A program made the translations under genes and the position numbers. From the NCBI RefSeq assembly GCF_001651875.1, contig NZ_LNQB01000073.1:1-64000 (forward strand): a DNA stretch of 64,000 nucleotides, given 5' to 3'. The notes beneath the pieces are model-generated. The model did no database searches, was not told the origin of the DNA, and worked only from the letters and a program-made list of their open reading frames with translations. Shown here one piece after another: positions 30,755-39,179 of this stretch. Source of the DNA: Sinorhizobium saheli (GTDB lineage Bacteria > Pseudomonadota > Alphaproteobacteria > Rhizobiales > Rhizobiaceae). The stretch's first letter is position 1. The number at the start of each line of letters is the position of its first letter.

Positions 30755-31464
30755 TGGCTGCACGACAACTGTTGCCGGCGATCGTTGCGCTTCTCACGGT
30801 TGCCGGCTGCAGCGATGAAGGCGGCACGACGACCGTGCCGGGTTCCACCGCCGCTGCGGCAAGCGCCGCGACGGCGATCGTGCCCATCGGCAAAGGCTTC
30901 GATTTCTACGTCCTTTCCCTCTCCTGGTCCCCGAGCTGGTGCGCCGTCAACGACCCGAAAGGCAAATCCGATCAGTGCGAGACCGGCAGCGGACATGGCC
31001 TGATCGTGCACGGGCTCTGGCCGCAGAATGACGACGGCGGCTATCCGGAATATTGCCGGACGCGCCAATCGGACCGCGTGCCCGAATCGCTCGGCCGGCG
31101 CTATCTCGACCTCATTCCGTCGATGGGGCTGATCGGCCATCAGTGGCGCAAGCACGGCACCTGCACCGGCCTCAGCCAGGGCGACTACCTCGCGGTGGCG
31201 CGGGCAGCCCGCAACCGGCTCGTCATCCCGCCCGAGCTTGCGTCCGCGGGCGAATCGCGCAACCTGCCGGTCTCGGCGATCGAAACGGCGTTCACGGCGA
31301 CGAATCCCGGCATGACGAAGGAGATGGTCGCTGTCGCCTGCGAAGGCAGCTTGCTTGAAGAAATCAGGATCTGCTTCGACAAGGAACTGAATTTCAGGGC
31401 CTGTCCCGAAGTGGACCGCCGGGCCTGCAGACGGGGCACGATCTCGCTTCCCCCCGTACCATGA
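30754..31464 (+). CDS. Ribonuclease T2 family lipoprotein
   Basis: RNase T2 enzymes cut RNA through 2',3'-cyclic phosphates, usually outside the cytoplasm. The 236-residue protein starts with a lipoprotein signal ending VAGC (Cys19), then a low-complexity Ala/Thr/Ser linker. Both active-site segments are visible: HGLIVHGLWP with His86, and GHQWRKHGTC with His129, Lys133 and His134. The usual glutamate after the first histidine of the second segment is glutamine here (Gln130), which may lower activity. The start at 30754 overlaps the stop of the preceding exported protein. A GST gene follows at once. Confidence 0.88.
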   Translation: MAARQLLPAIVALLTVAGCSDEGGTTTVPGSTAAAASAATAIVPIGKGFDFYVLSLSWSPSWCAVNDPKGKSDQCETGSGHGLIVHGLWPQNDDGGYPEYCRTRQSDRVPESLGRRYLDLIPSMGLIGHQWRKHGTCTGLSQGDYLAVARAARNRLVIPPELASAGESRNLPVSAIETAFTATNPGMTKEMVAVACEGSLLEEIRICFDKELNFRACPEVDRRACRRGTISLPPVP

Positions 31465-31481
31465 TAACGGAAAGACATCGG

Positions 31482-32072
31482 ATGAAGATTTTCTATTCGC
31501 CCGCCTCCCCCTACTCGAACAAGGTCCGCATGGCGGCCCATCATCTCGGGATCGCCGCAGAGAGCGTTCTGACGGACACCAACGCCAATCCGCCGGAGCT
31601 TATCGAGAACAACCCGCTCGGCAAGATCCCGACCCTGATCACGGCGGACGGCCAGGCGATCTACGACAGCCGGGCGATCATGCATTTCCTCGACCGGGAA
31701 ACCAAGGGCAGGCTGTACCCGAAGAAGCCCGCCAGGCGCACGGAGGTCGAGATCATCGAGGCGCTCTGCGACGGCATCTGCGACAGCCTGCTGGCGATCG
31801 TCTACGAGAAGCGGTTCCACCCGCCGGAGAAGGTGCATCAGCCCTGGATCGACCGGCAATGGGAAAAGGTCGAGCGGGGGCTCGACTACCTGGATGCAAA
31901 CCTGCCCAAGACGAACGACAAGCTCAACGCCGGACATTTCGCGCTGGCGGCCTTGCTGCGCTATATCGAGCTGCGCTTTGCCGGCGAATGGCAGAAGGGA
32001 CGGCCGAAGCTCGAGAAGTGGCCGGCCAGGTTCGAGAAGCACTTCCCCGACTACTCGCAGTTCAAGGCCTGA
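31482..32072 (+). CDS. Glutathione S-transferase family protein
   Basis: A 196-residue soluble protein with a thioredoxin-like N-terminal domain (MKIFYSPASPYSNKVRMAA) and a helical C-terminal domain. The residues before the GSH-binding loop (IPTLITADGQAIYDSRAIM) fit the YibF/GstB-like branch. The active residue is likely a serine in the SPASPYS stretch. The start at 31482 has GGAAAGA upstream; an in-frame ATG at 31461 overlaps the RNase stop as ATGA and is possible. The substrate is unknown. A strong terminator follows at 32087. Confidence 0.85.
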   Translation: MKIFYSPASPYSNKVRMAAHHLGIAAESVLTDTNANPPELIENNPLGKIPTLITADGQAIYDSRAIMHFLDRETKGRLYPKKPARRTEVEIIEALCDGICDSLLAIVYEKRFHPPEKVHQPWIDRQWEKVERGLDYLDANLPKTNDKLNAGHFALAALLRYIELRFAGEWQKGRPKLEKWPARFEKHFPDYSQFKA

Positions 32073-32086
32073 AATTCACCCGCATG

Positions 32087-32116
32087 AAAAAAGGCCGGGT
32101 CGCCCCGGCCTTTTTT
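32087..32116. terminator. Bidirectional terminator between GST and outer membrane protein genes
   Basis: Thirteen pairs (AAAAAAGGCCGGG at 32087-32099 with 32104-32116) close a four-base loop; each side ends in six A or T. It ends the rlmJ-RNase-GST run on the plus strand and the outer membrane protein gene on the minus strand. Confidence 0.93.
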
Positions 32117-32133
32117 GATCGCTGCGGTTCGGA

Positions 32134-32772
32134 TCAGAACTTGACGCCCATACCGAGGCGGACGCTGTGCTCGTCGTAGCCGGACGAGACCGTGGTGCCG
32201 CCGGTGCGGAAGTCCTTGGAGGCGTAGTCCGTGTAGCGGTATTCGGCGCGCGCCGTGATGTTGTCGGTCACGAAGGTTTCGGCACCGACACCGGCCGTCC
32301 AGCCGACCAGGGTCTTGTCGTCGGAACCGGCGGGCGTCTTGAGCTCGGCATTGCCGAGGGCGACACCGGCCGTGCCGTAAACCAGGACCGGGTTCAGGTC
32401 GACACCGACGCGGCCGCGGACCGAGCCGTTGACGCCCTGCTGGACGCGGCGGCCGCTCGAATGCGAGTCATTGCCGGCATAGTTGATGTCGGCTTCGCCG
32501 CCATAGACCATCTGGCCGTCCTGCACGTTGTAGCCGCCGTAGAGGCCGCCGCCGAAGCCGGCGGAAGTATTGTTGCCGGTGGCGTCGGCCTGGCCATGAT
32601 GCCAGTCGACGGTGCCGCCGACATAGGCGCCCGACCAGTTCTTGGCAGCCGGTTCCGTATACTCGGCAGCCGGAGCCGCCGGAACTTCGTCGACGACGTC
32701 CGCCGCATGGGCGGCCTGGAACGCAACGAGGGCCATGGCCGAAGCCATGAGGGTGGTGGTGAGCGTACGCAT
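32134..32772 (-). CDS. RopB/Omp25-type outer membrane beta-barrel protein
   Basis: A 212-residue protein with a signal peptide MRTLTTTLMASAMALVAFQ cut after AHA, a short acidic proline-alanine linker, and an eight-stranded beta-barrel of the Omp25/RopB type. Strand ends carry Gly/aromatic pairs (GFGGGLYGGYN, VYGTAGVALGN) and the C-terminus is a terminal phenylalanine strand, VRLGMGVKF, as needed by the BAM machine. The start at 32772 is supported by GGAG eight bases upstream and by the signal peptide; the longer frame upstream is not in family. RopB proteins of rhizobia are abundant and change during symbiosis. A 366-base AT-rich region lies upstream. Confidence 0.9.
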   Translation of the reverse strand: MRTLTTTLMASAMALVAFQAAHAADVVDEVPAAPAAEYTEPAAKNWSGAYVGGTVDWHHGQADATGNNTSAGFGGGLYGGYNVQDGQMVYGGEADINYAGNDSHSSGRRVQQGVNGSVRGRVGVDLNPVLVYGTAGVALGNAELKTPAGSDDKTLVGWTAGVGAETFVTDNITARAEYRYTDYASKDFRTGGTTVSSGYDEHSVRLGMGVKF

Positions 32773-33138
32773 ACTATTCTCCTTTCGAACCGGCATTCCT
32801 GAGCATCTTGCTGATGTGCCTTGGCGGAACACCGGGCATCTGTAATTGACCCGCCCGGTTGACCGAAAATTGGACAGCAAATGCGGATTCACAAGAGCTA
32901 AAATGTGAAATTTTAGTGGCGCTGGCGCGTCCAAAATTTGATGTTGCCTTGGCGACACAGAGAATTTATTAACCATATTCCAAGATTAACGAAAGATATA
33001 CTTTAACATAAAAAAATAATTCAAACGCCAGGCGCGTTAATTTTTCCGAAACGAATCCTTCGGGGAGTTTTTCAGCCCGGCCTTTCCGGCCTATATCATT
33101 GTCTGGTCGGAACAGGATTCGAAGAGCGGAAGAAAGAA
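32773..33138. other. AT-rich divergent promoter region, outer membrane protein / SDR-uvrC
   Basis: This 366-base gap is the most AT-rich part of the window (notably 32955-33035). It holds an inverted repeat CTAAAAT (32898-32904) and ATTTTAG (32910-32916). The start of the outer membrane gene is at least 120 bases from the AT-rich core, so a long 5' leader is likely. No reliable -35/-10 pair or coding frame could be picked out by eye. Confidence 0.5.
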
Positions 33139-33903
33139 TTGAAGAGGACACTGAAGGCGGCGCTGGTTACAGGCGGCGCCCGCCGCATAGGCAGGGCGAT
33201 AGTTGAGGATCTGGCGGCGCACGGCTTTGCGGTCGCCATTCACGCGAACGGCTCGTTCGCCGAGGCCGAGGCCTTGGCGGCCCGCCTCGGCGCGGCCGGC
33301 GCCAGGGCCGTCGCGCTCAAGGCGGACCTTACCGATCCAAACGCGGCGTCGGGACTGATTGCGCAGGCGAACGCCCGCCTCGGCCCCCTCGATCTTCTGG
33401 TCAACAACGCCTCAGTGTTCAACAAGGACAGCCTGAACGAGTTCGACGATGCCGTCTGGGAGCGGCATTTCGCCCTGCATGTCAAAGCCCCTTCCCTGCT
33501 CGCCCGCGATTTCGCGCGGCAGCGACCGGACGGCGTTTGCGCTCTTATCGTCAACGTGATCGATCAGCGGGTCTGGTCTCCAAATCCGCGCTTTTATTCC
33601 TATATGCTATCGAAGTCGGCGCTTTGGACGGCAACCCGGACGATGGCGCAGGCGCTCGCCCCCGACATCCGCGTCAACGGCATCGGACCCGGGCCGACGC
33701 TGCCGAACGAGCGACAGGACCCGCGCGATTTCGAGGCGCAGGTTGAGGCGCTGATCCTCAAGCGCGGCCCGGCGCTCGACGAGTTCGGACGCGCGATCCG
33801 CTTCCTTTTCGACACGCCGTCGGTTACCGGACAGATGATCGCGCTCGACGGCGGCCAGCACCTGGCCTGGGAGACGCCGGATATTCGGGAGATAGTGGAA
33901 TGA
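33139..33903 (+). CDS. Short-chain dehydrogenase, FolM/pteridine-reductase-like
   Basis: A 254-residue NADP-dependent oxidoreductase. The cofactor loop is [11 protein letters not shown] (residues 11-21), and Tyr155 with Lys159 in SYMLSKSAL form the catalytic pair. The usual catalytic serine is replaced by Asp142 in VNVIDQRV, as in FolM and the trypanosomatid pteridine reductase PTR1, which points to a dihydrofolate or dihydromonapterin substrate. The start is a TTG (33139) with GGAAGAAAG upstream. Its stop overlaps the uvrC start by four bases (ATGA), so SDR and uvrC are coupled. A general SDR role cannot be ruled out. Confidence 0.85.
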   Translation: MKRTLKAALVTGGARRIGRAIVEDLAAHGFAVAIHANGSFAEAEALAARLGAAGARAVALKADLTDPNAASGLIAQANARLGPLDLLVNNASVFNKDSLNEFDDAVWERHFALHVKAPSLLARDFARQRPDGVCALIVNVIDQRVWSPNPRFYSYMLSKSALWTATRTMAQALAPDIRVNGIGPGPTLPNERQDPRDFEAQVEALILKRGPALDEFGRAIRFLFDTPSVTGQMIALDGGQHLAWETPDIREIVE

Positions 33904-35924
33904 ACGGGCGGACGCCCACGGATGGCGGCATCCTTTATGACGGCAGCGAGACCGACGAGGACGACGATCTCCTCGAGGTGAGCGAGGGCGAGCGGCCGGC
34001 GCCGGCGATCGAATGGGCGGAAAGCCAGCCGGACACGGAAGGCCTCAAGGGTGCCGAACTGATCCAGGCCTTCGTCAAGCTCCTGCCGAACGGCCCCGGC
34101 GTCTACCGGATGTTCAACGATGCCGGCGACGTGCTCTATGTCGGCAAGGCCCGCAGCCTCAAGAAGCGGGTCAGCAATTATGCGCAGGGGCGCGGCCACT
34201 CGAACCGCATCGCGCGCATGATTCGCGAGACCGCGAACATGGAATTCGTGACGACGCGGACGGAGATCGAGGCGCTGCTCTTGGAAGCGAACCTGATCAA
34301 GCGCCTGCGTCCGCGCTTCAACGTGCTTCTGCGCGACGACAAGTCCTTCCCCTATATCGTCGTCACCGGCGACACGCGGGCGCCCGCGCTCTACAAGCAT
34401 CGCGGCGCGCGCAGCCGCAAGGGCGACTATTTCGGCCCCTTCGCGTCGGCCGGAGCGGTCGGGCGCACCATCAACTCGCTGCAGCGGGCCTTCCTGTTGA
34501 GAACCTGCACGGACAGCGTCTTCGAGACGCGCACGCGGCCTTGCCTGCTCTATCAGATCAAGCGCTGTTCGGCCCCCTGCACCGGCGAGATCAGCGATGC
34601 CGACTATGCGGAGCTCGCCCGCGAAGCCAAGGACTTTCTCTCGGGCAAGAGCCAGGCGGTGAAGGAGACGATTGCCGCGGCGATGCACGAGGCCGCGGAA
34701 AACCTCGATTTCGAGCGCGCGGCGCTCTACCGCGACCGGCTGGCGGCGCTGAGCCACGTGCAGAGCCACCAGGGCATCAACCCGGCCGGCGTCGAGGAAG
34801 CGGATGTCTTCGCCATCCACCACGAGGGCGGCGTCTCCTGCATCCAGGTGTTCTTCTTCCGCACCGGCCAGAACTGGGGCAACCGCGCCTATTTCCCCAA
34901 GGCCGACCCTTCGCTGCCCGCGGCCGAGGTGCTCAGCGCCTTCCTCGCCCAGTTCTACGACGACAAGCCCTGCCCGCGGCAGATCCTGCTCTGCGAGTCG
35001 GTCGCGGAACAGGAACTGCTCGGCCAGGCGCTGAGCGAGAAATCCGGATACAAGGTCTCGATCCTCGTGCCGCAGCGCGGGGAGAAGAAGGATCTGGTCG
35101 AACACGCGGTCGCCAACGCCCGCGAGGCGCACGGTCGCAAGCTCGCGGAGACGGCCTCGCAGTCGCGCCTCCTCGAAGGCCTCGCCGGGACCTTCGGGCT
35201 CGCCTACGTGCCGCGCCGCATCGAGATCTACGACAACTCGCACATCATGGGCACCAATGCCGTCGGCGGCATGGTGGTGGCCGGCCCGGAGGGCTTCGTC
35301 AAAGGCCAGTATCGCAAGTTCAACATCAAATCGACGGACATCACCCCCGGCGACGATTTCGGCATGATGCGCGAGGTCATGACGCGGCGCTTCTCGCGCC
35401 TGCTGAAGGAGGAAGGAAAGCCGAACCGCACGGTCGAGCCGACCGAGGACGCGGGATTCCCCTCCTGGCCGGACGTCATCCTGATCGACGGCGGCCAAGG
35501 CCAGATGACGGCCGTGCGCACCATCCTCAAGGAGCTTGACGTCGAGGACTGCGTGACGGCGATCGGCGTCGCCAAGGGCGTCGACCGTGACGCCGGCCGC
35601 GAACGCTTCTTCGTCGAAGGCCGGGAAAGCTTTACGCTGCCGCCGCGCGACCCCGTCCTCTATTTCATCCAGCGGCTCAGGGACGAGGCGCACCGCTTCG
35701 CGATCGGCTCGCATCGGGCGCGGCGGAAGAAGGAAATGGTCAAGAACCCGCTCGACGAGATTGCCGGGATCGGCCCGACGCGCAAGCGCGCGCTGCTCAG
35801 CCATTTCGGGACCGCCAAGGCGGTCTCCCGCGCCGGCATCAACGACCTGATGGCGGTCAACGGCATCTCGGAAACGGTGGCTCGCCTCGTTTATGAACAT
35901 TTCCACGAGGACGCCGCCAGATGA
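33900..35924 (+). CDS. uvrC: Excinuclease ABC subunit C
   Basis: UvrC makes both cuts around DNA damage during nucleotide excision repair. The 674 residues hold an N-terminal acidic extension of about 60 residues, the GIY-YIG nuclease ([10 protein letters not shown]...[16 protein letters not shown], about 63-105), a cysteine region ([13 protein letters not shown]), the UVR motif, the RNase-H-like second nuclease ([18 protein letters not shown]) and a C-terminal helix-hairpin-helix pair ([17 protein letters not shown]). The ATG at 33900 overlaps the SDR stop. The acidic N-terminal extension is longer than in Escherichia coli and usual for rhizobia. Confidence 0.97.
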   Translation: MNGRTPTDGGILYDGSETDEDDDLLEVSEGERPAPAIEWAESQPDTEGLKGAELIQAFVKLLPNGPGVYRMFNDAGDVLYVGKARSLKKRVSNYAQGRGHSNRIARMIRETANMEFVTTRTEIEALLLEANLIKRLRPRFNVLLRDDKSFPYIVVTGDTRAPALYKHRGARSRKGDYFGPFASAGAVGRTINSLQRAFLLRTCTDSVFETRTRPCLLYQIKRCSAPCTGEISDADYAELAREAKDFLSGKSQAVKETIAAAMHEAAENLDFERAALYRDRLAALSHVQSHQGINPAGVEEADVFAIHHEGGVSCIQVFFFRTGQNWGNRAYFPKADPSLPAAEVLSAFLAQFYDDKPCPRQILLCESVAEQELLGQALSEKSGYKVSILVPQRGEKKDLVEHAVANAREAHGRKLAETASQSRLLEGLAGTFGLAYVPRRIEIYDNSHIMGTNAVGGMVVAGPEGFVKGQYRKFNIKSTDITPGDDFGMMREVMTRRFSRLLKEEGKPNRTVEPTEDAGFPSWPDVILIDGGQGQMTAVRTILKELDVEDCVTAIGVAKGVDRDAGRERFFVEGRESFTLPPRDPVLYFIQRLRDEAHRFAIGSHRARRKKEMVKNPLDEIAGIGPTRKRALLSHFGTAKAVSRAGINDLMAVNGISETVARLVYEHFHEDAAR

Positions 35925-36245
35925 CCCGGCGGGTTACCAACCGGTGACGCAATTCAGACTGCGTTCAGACGAAATCCTGCAAATATGACAGTCGTTGCAC
36001 AATGGCTGTTGACCTTGCGGTCGCAAAGTCATTCTGTACACCTGAACCCGGTGGCATGGGATAGACGAGACGAGCCTTTCCCGCTCCAACCGAACGAGAA
36101 CAATGCGCGATGGCCCTGCTGCATGTTTCCTTGAACGGGAGCCGACTTAAGGAAAAATGCAGCAATTCGAAGGGCTGCTACAGCGACCATTGCGCGTCCG
36201 GCGAGGCGCACGGCGCTGTAGATCGCTGGAAGTGAGGGATTTGTC
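35925..36245. other. Intergenic region uvrC-pgsA
   Basis: This 321-base gap holds the repeat described at 36141-36221 and, before it, a weak promoter-like TTGACC (36009-36014) with a poor -10 match 17 bases on. Nothing codes convincingly here. Confidence 0.45.
36141..36221. repeat. Rhizobial intergenic element with CTACAGCG hairpin
   Basis: The element starts with GCCGACTTAAGGAAAAATGC, continues AGCAATTCGAAGGGCTG, and ends in a hairpin of CTACAGCG (36178-36185) with CGCTGTAG (36214-36221); an inner TGCGC/GCGCA pair extends the stem. From memory, very similar sequences (CAGCAATTC, then CTACAGCG..TTTGCGCGTC) are scattered through Sinorhizobium and Rhizobium intergenic regions. It lies 25 bases before the pgsA start codon, so it is probably in that gene's leader. 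A partial match to its first part is found at 442-463. Confidence 0.65.
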
Positions 36246-36854
36246 GTGTCCAGAGAAACCGAGTCCATGCCAACGCCCATTGCCTACAGCGTCCCGAATC
36301 TGCTGACCTATTTCCGTATCCTCATCGTGCCGCTGATCGTCTTCTGCTTCTTCATCGAGGGCCGGCTGCACAGCTCAGACTTCGCGCGCTGGACCGCGCT
36401 CGTCCTGTTCGTCACCGCCTCGATCACAGATTTCTTCGACGGCTATCTCGCGCGCATCTGGAAGCAGACTTCGAACATCGGCCGCATGCTCGACCCGATC
36501 GCCGACAAGCTCCTGGTCGCGTCGATCCTGCTGCTCGTCGCCGCCGACGGGACGATCGCCGGCTGGTCGATCTGGGCCGCGATCATCATTCTCTGCCGCG
36601 AGATCCTGGTCTCGGGCCTGCGCGAATATCTGGCGGCGCTCAAGGTCAGCGTGCCGGTCACGCGGATCGCCAAGTGGAAGACGACGATCCAGATGGTGGC
36701 GATCGCCTTCCTGCTCGCCGGTCCCGCGGGCGACAAGATCGTGCCCTACGTCACGGAAGCGGGTATCCTGCTCCTGTGGATCGCTGCGGCGATCACGCTC
36801 TATACCGGCTATGATTATTTCCGCGCCGGGCTGAAGCATGTGGTCAACGAATGA
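36246..36854 (+). CDS. pgsA: CDP-diacylglycerol--glycerol-3-phosphate phosphatidyltransferase
   Basis: PgsA makes phosphatidylglycerol phosphate, the committed step to phosphatidylglycerol, at the inner membrane. The 202-residue protein has about four to six membrane segments and the full CDP-alcohol phosphotransferase motif: Asp65, Gly66, Ala69, Arg70, Gly79, Asp83 and Asp87. The start is taken as GTG at 36246 because GGAAGTGAGGG precedes it; an ATG at 36267 (MPTPIAYSVPN) is an alternative. Its stop overlaps moaD (ATGA). Its product is the substrate of LpiA encoded about 10 kb away. Confidence 0.94.
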   Translation: MSRETESMPTPIAYSVPNLLTYFRILIVPLIVFCFFIEGRLHSSDFARWTALVLFVTASITDFFDGYLARIWKQTSNIGRMLDPIADKLLVASILLLVAADGTIAGWSIWAAIIILCREILVSGLREYLAALKVSVPVTRIAKWKTTIQMVAIAFLLAGPAGDKIVPYVTEAGILLLWIAAAITLYTGYDYFRAGLKHVVNE

Positions 36855-37111
36855 GCACCGTCAATCTCGTCTATTTCTCCTGGGTGCGCGAACGCATCGG
36901 CAAGGGTGAGGAAACGCTGGAGCTGCCCGCGGATGTCCTCACCGTCGCCGATCTCATCGCGCATCTGAAGACGCGGGGCGAGGAATACGAAGCGGCCTTC
37001 GCGCACGAGAACGTCATCCGCGCGGCGATCAACCAGGAGCATGTCGATCACGGCGAACCGATCGGTAACGCCCGCGAGATCGCCCTTTTCCCGCCGATGA
37101 CGGGCGGCTGA
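36851..37111 (+). CDS. moaD: Molybdopterin synthase small subunit MoaD
   Basis: MoaD carries sulfur as a C-terminal thiocarboxylate and gives it to precursor Z together with MoaE. The 86-residue ubiquitin-like protein ends in the required Gly-Gly (PPMTGG). It starts in a four-base overlap with pgsA and lies five bases before moaE. Confidence 0.95.
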   Translation: MSTVNLVYFSWVRERIGKGEETLELPADVLTVADLIAHLKTRGEEYEAAFAHENVIRAAINQEHVDHGEPIGNAREIALFPPMTGG

Positions 37112-37116
37112 GGCCA

Positions 37117-37587
37117 ATGACCGCCCCCGTGACCGTGCGCGTTCAGCGCGAGGACTTCGACATGGCCGCCGAGGTCTCGGCGCTTTGCCGCGACCGGACC
37201 GACATCGGCGCCGTTGTCACGTTTTCCGGGCTTTGCCGCGACGAGGCCGGATCGCTCGTCGCGCTCGAACTCGAGCATTATCCAGGCATGGCCGAGGGGG
37301 AGATCGAACGCATCTGCCACGAGGCGGTCAAACGCTTCGGCCTGCAGGCCGCAACCGCGATCCACCGCTTCGGCAAGATCACGCCGGGCGAAAACATAGT
37401 GCTGGTGATCGCCGCCTCGTCCCACCGGCAGGCGGCATTCGACGGCGCGAATTTCATCATGGATTTCCTGAAGACGTCTGCGCCCTTCTGGAAGAAGGAA
37501 CATCGCGCCGACGGCCGCACGGGTGATTGGGTCAGCGCCAAGGATGCGGACGACGCCGCGCGCGAGCGGTGGAAGCGCGAGACCTGA
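37117..37587 (+). CDS. moaE: Molybdopterin synthase catalytic subunit MoaE
   Basis: MoaE binds precursor Z and, with MoaD, makes molybdopterin dithiolene. The 156-residue protein shows GAVVTFSGLCRDEAGSLVAL, LEHYPGMAEGEIERIC, HRFGKITPGENIVLV and DFLKTSAPFWKKE, in family order. It starts five bases after moaD. The cofactor would serve the molybdopterin oxidoreductase at 27189-29303 among others. It is convergent with the TadG-like gene. Confidence 0.96.
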   Translation: MTAPVTVRVQREDFDMAAEVSALCRDRTDIGAVVTFSGLCRDEAGSLVALELEHYPGMAEGEIERICHEAVKRFGLQAATAIHRFGKITPGENIVLVIAASSHRQAAFDGANFIMDFLKTSAPFWKKEHRADGRTGDWVSAKDADDAARERWKRET

Positions 37588-37629
37588 CCGCTCCGAACGG
37601 GGAGCGCGCCTCCCGCTCAACCACGTCTG

Positions 37630-39027
37630 CTACTGCGTGAGCCGCACCGCATCAGCGCCGATCACCGAGGCGATCGTCTGGTAGACTGCCTCGATCGTCG
37701 AAGGCGAGGCCGTGTAGAAGTGGTTGGTGCTGGTGGCGCATTTGCGGATGTTCTTTACGTCGGCCTCGTTGCTGTAGGACAGCGTGAAGATTTCGATGCC
37801 GTTCTTTTTCATCGCCGAGCAGCTGTCCTGCATCACATCAAGCGCCCGGTCGTTGCAAGCTGCCTCGCTTGAAGTATGAAGGCAAAGCCAATCGAATTTA
37901 TCCGTGGTCTTCTTGGCGTTCATTTGCCCGTCGGTCATGGAGACCATGACCTTTTGCACCGAGTCGTCGTAATCCACCGGAGTGCTTTCGTCTTCCCACA
38001 CTCCCTTCCACCTGGGCGACAGCGTATACCACCCCGCCACCACGCCGGCATCGAGGCGCGTCGAGCCCTGCGACGTCAGGTTGCTGACTGCTTTCTGAAG
38101 ATAAGTGAAGTCGTCCGTAAGCGACGTGATCGGAGGAGGACAGTAGCTCTTTCCTGATTGTGAATTGGCGTCCTGCGGCACGAAGGCCGAAGTCTTCGGA
38201 GAAACGTCGCTTGCCCCCAAACTGCCGACTGATCCTTTCTCTTTGACCTCAACATCGGCTCGGGGCTCAATGCAGCCCATCCAATAATAGTTCTTTGATG
38301 TATCGACGACCGGCGTGCTGCCGTCGACCCAGCGAGCAAGCTTGCCGTTTTCGTAGTAGGCTTTCGGGTTCGTCCAACGCTCAGGAACCGCCGGCGTTCC
38401 GTTATACGCCTTCAACCAGTCGGTATTGTCCATGCCGATGCTCACGCGGCTGGAAAACGGCACCAGCGAAATCTTTGTCTTCCCCTTCATGGCCTCGTCC
38501 GAAGAAAAGGCGTCAATGAATGCGCTGACGGCGTTCAGCATCGGCTCGAAACGATCCTCCTCGATCATCGAGCTCGACACGTCGACGACGAGCGCGATCT
38601 CCACCTGGCGTATGCCCGGAAGCAGCGCGCAGGATCGGACGCTGACCGGAACCGTTTCGATGCGGGCGAGTTGCATGAAGGTGGTCGGAACCGAATTCGC
38701 GACGTCGATGCACAGTTCCGTTCGATCGTCGGAGACCTCCGGCTCCCCCGCGACGGCGCCCTTGCTTTCCACGTTCGCCGACAGATAGGACGCGATCGTT
38801 CTGGCGATCTTCGATTTCGGCATGTTCTTTTCGTATTTCGACGCCGCGGCGAGCACCGCTGAGTCCGCCGCCGACTGCAGGTTCGTCCGCACATTGTAAG
38901 CTCTTGCGAAATCGATCGCGGCCCCAACGGCCAGCAACATCGGCAGGGCGACAATTGCGACGATGACGGCGACGGCACCGTCGCGCTCGTCCAGCAACCG
39001 GGAAAAAGCTTTCAGGGAACGCGTCAT
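37630..39027 (-). CDS. TadG-like pilus-assembly protein with von Willebrand A domain
   Basis: A 465-residue protein with the N-terminal TadE/TadG motif (DERDGAVAVIVAIVALPML, residues 13-31), one membrane segment, and a large extracytoplasmic part. The von Willebrand factor A domain begins at about residue 140; its metal-binding MIDAS is DVSSS with Asp149, Ser151 and Ser153. Several cysteines in the C-terminal half suit export. TadG usually belongs to a tad/flp pilus locus, but none of the other tad genes are in the window, so this is a stand-alone member. RBS AGGAG precedes the ATG. Its binding partner is unknown. Confidence 0.85.
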   Translation of the reverse strand: MTRSLKAFSRLLDERDGAVAVIVAIVALPMLLAVGAAIDFARAYNVRTNLQSAADSAVLAAASKYEKNMPKSKIARTIASYLSANVESKGAVAGEPEVSDDRTELCIDVANSVPTTFMQLARIETVPVSVRSCALLPGIRQVEIALVVDVSSSMIEEDRFEPMLNAVSAFIDAFSSDEAMKGKTKISLVPFSSRVSIGMDNTDWLKAYNGTPAVPERWTNPKAYYENGKLARWVDGSTPVVDTSKNYYWMGCIEPRADVEVKEKGSVGSLGASDVSPKTSAFVPQDANSQSGKSYCPPPITSLTDDFTYLQKAVSNLTSQGSTRLDAGVVAGWYTLSPRWKGVWEDESTPVDYDDSVQKVMVSMTDGQMNAKKTTDKFDWLCLHTSSEAACNDRALDVMQDSCSAMKKNGIEIFTLSYSNEADVKNIRKCATSTNHFYTASPSTIEAVYQTIASVIGADAVRLTQ

Positions 39028-39179
39028 GATATTGCTCCTATCTGGAGCGCGCCCCTATGGTTCCCTCGTTAACGATCGGGAAACAGCGAGGTTAAAAGAC
39101 CGCACGACGGAATCTTGCCTGCACGAACTGGATACTGCCTGCCGATATTTGATAGGTGTGCGCAGGCTCTCGCAGATAT

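Noticed and set aside
32955..33035. AT-rich stretch as an origin, phage or attachment site
   Set aside because: No DnaA boxes, no integrase and no target-site repeats; it fits a strong promoter region better.
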